Positions 5,914 to 11,840 of a stretch of DNA of 11,840 bases are shown here, piece by piece. Below the pieces are notes generated by a model. It was not told the origin of the DNA. It saw only the letters and a list, made by a program, of their open reading frames with translations, and searched no databases. The translations under genes and the position numbers were made by a program. Origin of the DNA: Clostridiales bacterium (lineage in GTDB: Bacteria > Bacillota_A > Clostridia > Christensenellales > Aristaeellaceae); contig JAAYZL010000159.1 in assembly GCA_012514855.1 (NCBI GenBank), positions 1 to 11,840 of the forward strand. The letters run 5' to 3'. How positions within the stretch are numbered: the first letter of the stretch is position 1; each line of letters opens with the position of its first letter.

Positions 5914-8532
5914 ATGAACCCATATGCCGACCCGCTCCCATCGGTCGTCGAACGGCTCGAAACCGACGCGGTCAAGGGACTGAACGACTTTGGAATCGAG
6001 CAAGCCCGCGCCCAATACGGCCGCAACGAACTGCGCGCGCAGAAGAAAAAATCGCTGCTCGCGCGCTTTTTCGAGCAGTTCAGGGACGCGATGATCTTGA
6101 TCCTGATCGCCGCGGCGATCGTCTCGTTCGTCGTCGCGCTCTCGGGCCACGAGGCGCACGAGTTCTTCGAGCCCGCGCTGATCCTGGCGATCGTGATCCT
6201 GAACGCGATCCTGGGCGTCATGCAGGAGAACAAGGCCGAAAAGGCGATGGACGCGCTCAAGAGCCTGTCCGCGCCGCACGCGCGCGCCGTGCGCAACGGC
6301 CGCGAGGTCGTGCTCGACGCGGCGGAACTCGTGCCCGGCGACCTGATACTCGTCGAGGCCGGCGACTTCGTGCCCGCCGACGCGCGGCTGATCGAGTCCG
6401 CGAGCCTCAAGAGCGAGGAGTCCGCGCTGACGGGCGAGTCCGTGCCCGCGGAGAAGGACGCGCGCGCCGAGGTCCAGGACGGGGCGAGCGTCGGCGACAG
6501 GCTCAACATGATCCACGCCGGCTGCTCGATCACCTACGGCCGCGCGCGCGCCGTCGTGACCGCGACCGGCATGAAGACCGAGATGGGCAAAATCGCCGAC
6601 CTGCTGGAGGGCGCGGAGGACACCGCGACGCCCCTGCAATTGAAGCTCGCGCGGCTCGGACGGACGCTCGGCTTCGTCGCGATCGCCGCGTGCGCGGTGA
6701 TCTTTGTCATAGGTCTCCTGAACCGCATCCCGGCGCTCCAGATCTTCATGACCAGCGTGTCGCTCGCGGTGTCGGCGATCCCGGAGGGGCTGCCCGCGAT
6801 CGTGACGATCGTGCTGTCGATCGGCATACAGCGCATGGCGAAGCGCAACGCGATCATCCGCAGGCTCCCGGCGGTCGAGACGCTCGGGAGCGCGTCCGTC
6901 ATCTGCTCGGACAAGACCGGCACGCTGACGCAGAACCGCATGACGCTCACGAAGGGCTACTTTGTCGGCGCGCACGCGGCCGAGGACATCGCGGATTCCG
7001 TCTCGGAGGACATGAAAAAGCTGCTCTCGTACGCGACGCTCTGCTGCGACGGGAGCTTTGAAATCGAAAACGGGAGGGAGAACCACATCGGCGACCCGAC
7101 CGAGACCGCCATCGTCGCCGCGGCCTACAAAAACGGCATCACGAAGGCCGCGCTGAACCGCAAGTACCCGCGGCTCGCGGAAATTCCGTTCGACTCCGAC
7201 CGGAAATTGATGACCACCGTCCACGAGATCGACGGCGAACGGATCGCGATCGTCAAGGGCGCGTTCGACTCCATCGAGGAGCGGCTCAAGGACGCGTGCC
7301 CGGAGGCCGTCGAGGACATCGTGACCGGCATGGCCGAGGGCGCGCTGCGCGTGCTCGCGGTCGCCGTCAGGCGGCTCGACAGCGTTCCGGAGAACCCGAC
7401 CCCGGACGAGCTCGAGCACGACCTGACCCTGTTGGGCCTCGTCGGCATGATCGACCCGCCCCGCCCCGAGGCGCGCGAGGCCGTCGCCACCTGCCGCAAG
7501 GCCGGCATCACGCCGGTCATGATCACCGGCGACCACGTCGTCACCGCCGCCGCGATCGCGCGCGACTTAGGCATACTGATCGAGGGGCACGAGGCGATCA
7601 CCGGGCAGGAGCTTTCGAAGATGGGCGACGAGGAGCTCCAATCGCGGGTTCGCAACATCTCCGTCTACGCGCGCGTGTCGCCGGAGGACAAGATCCGCAT
7701 CGTGCGCGCGTGGCAGGCCCTCGGCGAGATCGTGGCGATGACCGGCGACGGCGTCAACGACGCGCCGGCGCTCAAGGCCGCGGACATCGGCTGCGCGATG
7801 GGCATCACCGGCACCGACGTCGCCAAGGGCGCGGCGGACATGACCTTGACCGACGACAACTTCACGACGATCGTCGAAGCCGTGCGCGAGGGCCGCGGCA
7901 TCTACGACAACATCCGGAAGGTCGTGGGCTTTTTGCTCGGGACGAACGTCGGCGAGGTGCTCTCGGTGTTCTTCGCGATGCTATTGTGGCGCAGGACGCC
8001 GCTCCTGTCGATGCACCTGCTGCTCATCAACCTCGCGACCGACAGCCTGCCGGCGATCGCGCTGGGCATGGAGCCGGTCGAGAGGGGCGTGATGTCCCGC
8101 AAGCCGCGGCACAGGAGCGAGGGCATCTTCGCGCACGGCTACGGCACGCAGGTCGCGCTGCAGGGGCTGATGTTCGGAGCGCTCACGCTGATCGCGTACC
8201 GGCTTGGCGAGGTGGAGACGGGCCTCGTGCAGGGCGGGCAGACGATGGCGTTCCTCGTGCTCGCGCTCTCGCAGATCGTGCAGGCGTTCAACATGCGCTC
8301 GGTGCGCCCGCTGTTCAGGATCGGCCCGTTCGGAAACGGCAGGCTGAACCTCGCGGCGCTCGCGTCGACCGCGCTCGTGCTCGCGGTGGCGTTCGTGCCG
8401 CCGGTGCGGGGCGCGTTCGGGCTGGTCATGCTCCCCGGCGGCCTCTACCTGTGGGCGCTCGCGCTCACGCTGTTCCCGTTCGTCGCGATGGAGGCCGCGA
8501 AGGCGCTGCAGTTCATCCGGCACAGACACTGA
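5914..8532 (+). CDS. P-type calcium-transporting ATPase (P2A, SERCA-like)
   Basis: An integral-membrane pump that exports cations, most likely Ca2+, using ATP; 872 residues, normal for bacterial P2A pumps. Order of parts: N-terminal actuator portion, two membrane helices (about residues 55-110), actuator motif LTGES (173-176 for TGES), helices M3-M4 with IPEGLP (Glu291), the phosphorylated Asp333 in DKTGTLT, nucleotide-binding KGAFD near 448, hinge motif TGDGVNDAP (610-618), then six C-terminal helices. Calcium-site residues of SERCA are conserved: Glu in M4 (PEGLP), NVGE in M5 (Asn678, Glu681) and NLATD in M6 (Asn706, Thr709, Asp710). This supports Ca2+ over Na+/K+, H+ or Mg2+, though Mn2+ transport cannot be excluded. 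AGGAGG lies 5 bases before the ATG, and the gap to argF is 9 bp. Its tie to the metabolic neighbours is unclear; operon membership may be simple packing. Confidence 0.93.
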   Translation: MNPYADPLPSVVERLETDAVKGLNDFGIEQARAQYGRNELRAQKKKSLLARFFEQFRDAMILILIAAAIVSFVVALSGHEAHEFFEPALILAIVILNAILGVMQENKAEKAMDALKSLSAPHARAVRNGREVVLDAAELVPGDLILVEAGDFVPADARLIESASLKSEESALTGESVPAEKDARAEVQDGASVGDRLNMIHAGCSITYGRARAVVTATGMKTEMGKIADLLEGAEDTATPLQLKLARLGRTLGFVAIAACAVIFVIGLLNRIPALQIFMTSVSLAVSAIPEGLPAIVTIVLSIGIQRMAKRNAIIRRLPAVETLGSASVICSDKTGTLTQNRMTLTKGYFVGAHAAEDIADSVSEDMKKLLSYATLCCDGSFEIENGRENHIGDPTETAIVAAAYKNGITKAALNRKYPRLAEIPFDSDRKLMTTVHEIDGERIAIVKGAFDSIEERLKDACPEAVEDIVTGMAEGALRVLAVAVRRLDSVPENPTPDELEHDLTLLGLVGMIDPPRPEAREAVATCRKAGITPVMITGDHVVTAAAIARDLGILIEGHEAITGQELSKMGDEELQSRVRNISVYARVSPEDKIRIVRAWQALGEIVAMTGDGVNDAPALKAADIGCAMGITGTDVAKGAADMTLTDDNFTTIVEAVREGRGIYDNIRKVVGFLLGTNVGEVLSVFFAMLLWRRTPLLSMHLLLINLATDSLPAIALGMEPVERGVMSRKPRHRSEGIFAHGYGTQVALQGLMFGALTLIAYRLGEVETGLVQGGQTMAFLVLALSQIVQAFNMRSVRPLFRIGPFGNGRLNLAALASTALVLAVAFVPPVRGAFGLVMLPGGLYLWALALTLFPFVAMEAAKALQFIRHRH

Positions 8533-8544
8533 GAGGGGTACATC

Positions 8545-10323
8545 ATGCCAGACAGAAACGAGATTCCCGAAAAGTACCGCTGGCGGCTCGAGGACATCTA
8601 CGAAGGGGCGGAGGACTGGGAAAACGCGCTGCAGGCGGTCGAAAAGCTGATCGCCGGCTTTTCGCGGTTCGAGAGGCGGCTTCACGACTCCGAAATGCTT
8701 CTCGAGGCGATGAAGAGCTACGCGAGCATGCAGGAGATCGCCATAAGCGTGCTTTCCTACGCGCGCATGCGCCGCGACGAGGACAACCGCGTTGCGGCGA
8801 ATCAGGCGCTGACCTCGCGCGCGCAGGCGATGCTGACGCGGCTCGAGACCGCCGTCAGCTTCATGACCCCGGAGCTGCTCGCGGCGCCCGAGGGGTATCT
8901 TTCGGAAATCGCCGCGCGTCCGGATTTTTCGGATTTCGCGGTGACGCTTCGAAAGATTGAGCGCGAGCGGCCGCACACGCTGTCCGCGGCGGAGGAGAAG
9001 ATCGTCGCGATGGCCGGCGAGATCGGCGCCGCGCCGGACAACGTCTACTCGATGCTGTCGGACGCCGACATGAAGTTCCCGACGATTGCGGGCGAGGGCG
9101 GAATCCCCGTCGAGATCACGCAGGCGGGTTTCATCCCGCTGATGATGAGCCGCGACCGGCGCGTGCGCGAGGCCGCGTTCACGGGGCTGTACGAAGTGTT
9201 CAAGGGCTTCTCCGCGACGATCCCGGCGATCTACGGCGCGTCCGTCAAGGCGGATTTTTTCCACGCGCAGACCTCGAAGCACGCGAGCGCGCTCGAGGCG
9301 GCGCTGTTCCCGGACGAGGTGCCCCTGTCCGTCTACGAGAATCTCATCCGCTCCGTGCGCGGGCGCATCCCGTCCCTGAACCGGTTCGTCACGCGCAACG
9401 GGGAGCTGATCGGCGTCGACCGCATGCGCATGATCGACGTGTACGTGCCGGCGGTCGAGGGCTTCGACGTGAAGCTGCCGTTCGACGAGGCGTACGAGCT
9501 CGTCGTCGGCGCGCTGTCCGCTCTCGGCGAGGACTATCAAATGGTGCTCCGCCGGGCGCGCGGCGAAAAATGGATCGACGCGCTCGAGAACGCGGGCAAG
9601 TCGCCCGGCGCGTACTCGTGGGGAACCTACGGCACGCACCCGTACGTATTGCTCAACTACAAGGAGACGCTCGACGCGCTTCTGACGATCGCGCACGAGA
9701 TGGGCCACTCGCTGCACACGTACCTGAGCAACAAGGCGCAGCCCGCGCCGATGGCCGACTACTCGCTGTTCGTGGCGGAGGTCGCCTCGACGGTCAACGA
9801 GGTGCTGGTGCTGATGTACCTTCTGGACAGGCATCCGGAAAAGAGCGCCCAGAGCTACCTGCTCAACAACCTCTTGCAGGCCTACCGCACCACGCTGTTC
9901 CGGCAGACCATGTTCGCCGAGTTCGAGATGATCGCTCACGAGATGGCCGAAAAGGGCGAGGCGCTGACCGGCGAGAGCCTGAACAGGGTCTACGCGGAGC
10001 TCAACAGGACCTACTACCCCTCCATCGAGCAGACGGACCTGATCCAGTACGAGTGGATGCGCATCCCCCACTTCTACAACGCGTTCTACGTCTACCAGTA
10101 CGCCACCGGCTTCTCCGCCGCAATGGCCATCGCGGGCATGATCCGCGAGGAGGGTGCGCCTGCGGTGGAGCGCTACATCAGGTTCCTGTCCGCGGGCGGA
10201 AGCCTCTACCCCATCGACGCGCTGAAGCTGGCCGGCGTGGACATGTCCACCCCGGAGCCCGTGGAAAAAGCGCTCACGATGTTCGAGCAGCTATTGGATC
10301 GGTACAAGAAGGCCTCGGAATAG
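8545..10323 (+). CDS. pepF: Oligoendopeptidase F (peptidase family M3B)
   Basis: A cytoplasmic zinc metallopeptidase that cuts short peptides, of about 7 to 17 residues in characterised PepF enzymes, and recycles them to amino acids. The 592 residues match the family length of about 600. The N-terminal half is a long helical domain starting YRWRLEDIYEGAEDWE, typical of PepF. The zinc site is HEMGH at 384-388 (His384, Glu385, His388) with the third ligand Glu412 in FVAEVAS. Downstream, the conserved Y-rich segment HFYNAFYVYQYATGFSAA helps form the substrate channel. No signal peptide is seen. The ATG is preceded by GAGGGG with 6 bases of spacing and lies 12 bp after the ATPase stop. It is the last gene of a four-gene run and is followed by a 13-bp hairpin. 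Together with the M20 enzyme it suggests peptide and acyl-amino-acid turnover, but this link is inference. Confidence 0.96.
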   Translation: MPDRNEIPEKYRWRLEDIYEGAEDWENALQAVEKLIAGFSRFERRLHDSEMLLEAMKSYASMQEIAISVLSYARMRRDEDNRVAANQALTSRAQAMLTRLETAVSFMTPELLAAPEGYLSEIAARPDFSDFAVTLRKIERERPHTLSAAEEKIVAMAGEIGAAPDNVYSMLSDADMKFPTIAGEGGIPVEITQAGFIPLMMSRDRRVREAAFTGLYEVFKGFSATIPAIYGASVKADFFHAQTSKHASALEAALFPDEVPLSVYENLIRSVRGRIPSLNRFVTRNGELIGVDRMRMIDVYVPAVEGFDVKLPFDEAYELVVGALSALGEDYQMVLRRARGEKWIDALENAGKSPGAYSWGTYGTHPYVLLNYKETLDALLTIAHEMGHSLHTYLSNKAQPAPMADYSLFVAEVASTVNEVLVLMYLLDRHPEKSAQSYLLNNLLQAYRTTLFRQTMFAEFEMIAHEMAEKGEALTGESLNRVYAELNRTYYPSIEQTDLIQYEWMRIPHFYNAFYVYQYATGFSAAMAIAGMIREEGAPAVERYIRFLSAGGSLYPIDALKLAGVDMSTPEPVEKALTMFEQLLDRYKKASE

Positions 10324-10343
10324 CACCGCGCGTCCGTCGGTCA

Positions 10344-10387
10344 GGGCACGGCCGCCTGACAAGGCGGCCGTGCCCGTTCGGCTTATT
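10344..10387 (+). terminator. Hairpin terminator after pepF
   Basis: A perfect 13-bp G+C-rich stem (10344-10356 with 10363-10375) has a TGACAA loop. The tail GTTCGGCTTATT is only weakly T-rich, so termination may be partial and the permease gene downstream could be reached by read-through. Confidence 0.65.
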
Positions 10388-10413
10388 AACTTACAGAAGA
10401 AGGCGCATGAGCG

Positions 10414-11307
10414 ATGATCGTCCTCCCCCAGCTTTTTATGATGTTCGCCATCGCGGGCATCGGCGTCATGCTGAGAAGGCGCGGCGTGATCACCGACCCC
10501 GTCATCAAGGGACTCAGCGACATCGTGACGCTTGCGACAAATCCGGCGCTTCTCATCTCGGTCACGCAGTACGAGTACACGCCCAGAACGCTCGTGAACT
10601 TCCTGCACGTTCTGTGGATGGGTACCGTCACGCTGGCCTTCGTCATGGTCGCGGTCTACGCGCTCTGCCGCAGGCAGGACGAGCGGACGCGCCCGGTGGT
10701 GGCGCTGGTTTCGGCGCTGCCCAACGCGGGCTTCATGGGGCTTCCGATCATCCGGGCGATGTACGGCGCCGACGGGGCGCTCTACCTGGCCGCGATGATC
10801 GTCGCGTTCAACCTGGTGATCTGGACGGTGGGCATCGCGCTGATCGACAGGTCCCGCTTCACGCTCAGGCGCATGTTCAACCCGGGCTTCATCGCGTCGC
10901 TCATCGGCATGGCGCTGTTCCTTCTGAACGTGAACCTGCCGGACTTCCTGGACGCGCCGCTGGATTCGCTCGCCGCGGTCAACACGCCGCTGGCGATGCT
11001 CGTATTGGGCGCGCGGCTGAAACTACCGGACGCGCGCTCCCTCGCAAGCGGCAACAGCCTGCTCATCGCGGCGGTCAAGCTTGCGGCGATGCCGCTGATC
11101 GCGCTGGGGCTGTCGGCGGCGTTCCATCTGGATCCGGTTGCCTCGGGCGCGCTGGTGATCGCCAGTGCCATGCCTTCGGCCATCATGGGTCAGATGGTTG
11201 CCGAGCAGTACGACCGGGACGCGGCTCTCGCGGCGCAGTCGGTGTCCGTTACTTCGGTACTGAGTCTCGCCACCATCCCGCTGATCGCGATGCTGCTGGG
11301 CGGCTGA
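10414..11307 (+). CDS. AEC (auxin efflux carrier) family permease
   Basis: A cytoplasmic-membrane transporter of the bile/arsenite/riboflavin (BART) superfamily; bacterial members move organic or amino acids such as malate, but the substrate here is unknown. The 297 residues contain about ten hydrophobic helices (roughly 1-20, 35-55, 63-86, 94-118, 122-145, 155-177, 183-203, 216-240, 243-268, 273-295) in the family's 5+5 layout. Family-like segments are TNPALL in helix 2 and SALPNAGFMGLPI in helix 4, with matching broken-helix glycine/proline positions in the second half (SAMPSAIMGQM). The start is the first ATG in frame after a stop at 10408; AGAAGAAGG lies about 10 bases upstream, a little far. 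It follows the pepF terminator, and no clear promoter of its own was found in the 90-bp gap. It converges with scpB. Confidence 0.88.
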   Translation: MIVLPQLFMMFAIAGIGVMLRRRGVITDPVIKGLSDIVTLATNPALLISVTQYEYTPRTLVNFLHVLWMGTVTLAFVMVAVYALCRRQDERTRPVVALVSALPNAGFMGLPIIRAMYGADGALYLAAMIVAFNLVIWTVGIALIDRSRFTLRRMFNPGFIASLIGMALFLLNVNLPDFLDAPLDSLAAVNTPLAMLVLGARLKLPDARSLASGNSLLIAAVKLAAMPLIALGLSAAFHLDPVASGALVIASAMPSAIMGQMVAEQYDRDAALAAQSVSVTSVLSLATIPLIAMLLGG

Positions 11308-11424
11308 CCGGCGTAAATTGCCCTGCGATACGGTCACTGGGCAGTAGAACCTTGCGGTTCCTGAGTAGTGAGAAAATGCGCTCTGATCCCGGCGGGATAT
11401 CCGGAAGGCGCCGGGGACATAGAA

Positions 11425-11455
11425 AGCGCCACCAGTCATACTGGTGGCGCTGTTC
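11425..11455 (-). terminator. Terminator between the AEC permease and scpB
   Basis: A perfect 11-bp stem, AGCGCCACCAG (11425-11435) and CTGGTGGCGCT (11441-11451), with a five-base loop. On the minus strand it is followed by TTTCT, so it best fits the end of scpB, whose stop is at 11524. On the plus strand it is followed by TGTTCC and could also stop the permease transcript. The rest of this 216-bp gap holds a weaker hairpin (GAACC-TTGC-GGTTC near 11347-11360) and no gene that I can support. Confidence 0.7.
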
Positions 11456-11523
11456 CATACCCGGTTCCAATGCCGGATGTAATTCTTTATGCTTCAATTA
11501 CTGCAAGCGGATTTCAATGGACT

Positions 11524-11840
11524 TCAGCCTTCTTCCTCGCCGTCCAGATTCATCGATATCTGCCCCAGCGCCGCCATCGGCAGTTCCGCCAGCGACGAGA
11601 TGCCGAAGTGGCGGAGGAACTCGTCGGTGGTCTGGTAGAGGATGGGTCTCCCCAGCGTCTCCTTGCGCCCGGCCTCGCAGATCAGCCCCTTGTTCAGAAG
11701 CGCCTGCACCGAATAGTCGCACTTGACGCCGCGCACCGCCTCGATGTCCGCCTTGGTGACTGGCTGCCGGTAGGCGATGATGGACAGCGTCTCCAGCGCC
11801 GCCTGGGACAGCGGCTGCTTGCGGACGGGCTGCAGGTACG
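11524..11840 (-). CDS. scpB: Segregation and condensation protein B (N-terminal part beyond window edge)
   Basis: ScpB binds ScpA and, with SMC, forms the condensin-like complex that organises and segregates the chromosome. The last 104 residues are visible; the frame stays open to the window edge, where it reads [20 protein letters not shown]. The family signature follows: [19 protein letters not shown], then [20 protein letters not shown] and [18 protein letters not shown], which form the second winged-helix domain. The protein ends in an acidic tail, NLDGEEEG. The GTG at 11734-11736 that would begin a shorter frame is the V of EAVRGV and is not the start. Full ScpB proteins have about 180-200 residues, so roughly half is missing. 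scpA usually lies just upstream and would be outside the window to the right. A strong hairpin lies about 70 bp past the stop. Identification is secure. Confidence 0.96.
   Translation of the reverse strand, partial: YLQPVRKQPLSQAALETLSIIAYRQPVTKADIEAVRGVKCDYSVQALLNKGLICEAGRKETLGRPILYQTTDEFLRHFGISSLAELPMAALGQISMNLDGEEEG

Noticed and set aside
4666..7536. 956-codon open frame on the minus strand opposite argF and the Ca2+-ATPase
   Set aside because: It is rich in R, D, H, V and A with no family motif and lies opposite two fully conserved genes. Such long antisense frames are expected in very GC-rich DNA. The same holds for 3756-5573 and 7981-10071 on the minus strand, and for 984-2111, 5268-7061, 7296-8960 and 9570-11726 on the plus strand.
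11249..11497. 82-codon minus-strand frame between the permease and scpB
   Set aside because: It covers the terminator hairpin and the end of the permease gene, has no recognisable domain, and its end lies in intergenic DNA.

Overview
The window is a GC-rich (about two-thirds G+C by eye) stretch of bacterial chromosome with dense, conventional gene content. The mix of genes points to a member of the Firmicutes, probably the class Clostridia: an EF-P of the KPGKG type, a CD1247-like acidic/zinc-ribbon protein, an acetylase-type lysine pathway (DapH), PepF, an AEC transporter and a standalone ScpB. Shine-Dalgarno sequences are strong (AGGAGG type) and the one clear promoter is a near-consensus sigma-A site. 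No phage, plasmid, transposase, CRISPR or RNA gene was seen.

Layout, left to right. (1) Positions 1-1131, plus strand: the end of efp (start outside the window), then a small protein with a CD1247-type N-terminal domain, closed by a strong hairpin terminator. (2) Positions 1179-3632, minus strand: a lysine/diaminopimelate cluster read dapA > dapB > dapH. dapA and dapB overlap by 4 bp. A 123-bp imperfect palindrome lies between dapB and dapH and supplies part of the dapB stop codon. (3) Positions 3633-3800: a short, AT-rich divergent promoter region. (4) Positions 3801-10323, plus strand: a tightly packed four-gene run of M20 amidohydrolase, ornithine carbamoyltransferase, a P-type Ca2+-ATPase and oligoendopeptidase F, with gaps of 9 to 13 bp and a 13-bp hairpin after it. 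(5) Positions 10414-11307, plus strand: an AEC-family permease. (6) Positions 11524-11840, minus strand: the C-terminal part of scpB, convergent with the permease, with a perfect 11-bp hairpin between them.

How they fit together. DapA and DapB make tetrahydrodipicolinate from aspartate semialdehyde and pyruvate, and DapH acetylates it. That route needs an N-acetyl-diaminopimelate deacetylase, and the M20 enzyme across the divergent promoter is a good candidate because it resembles the YkuR type. The required aminotransferase is not in the window. The same M20 gene is also the first gene of a run with ornithine carbamoyltransferase and PepF, so a role in peptide or arginine-related amino-acid metabolism remains possible.

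I did not find a convincing new defence, mobile or signalling system. The items most worth a second look are the palindromic element inside the dap cluster, the assignment of the M20 enzyme, and the CD1247-like protein next to efp.
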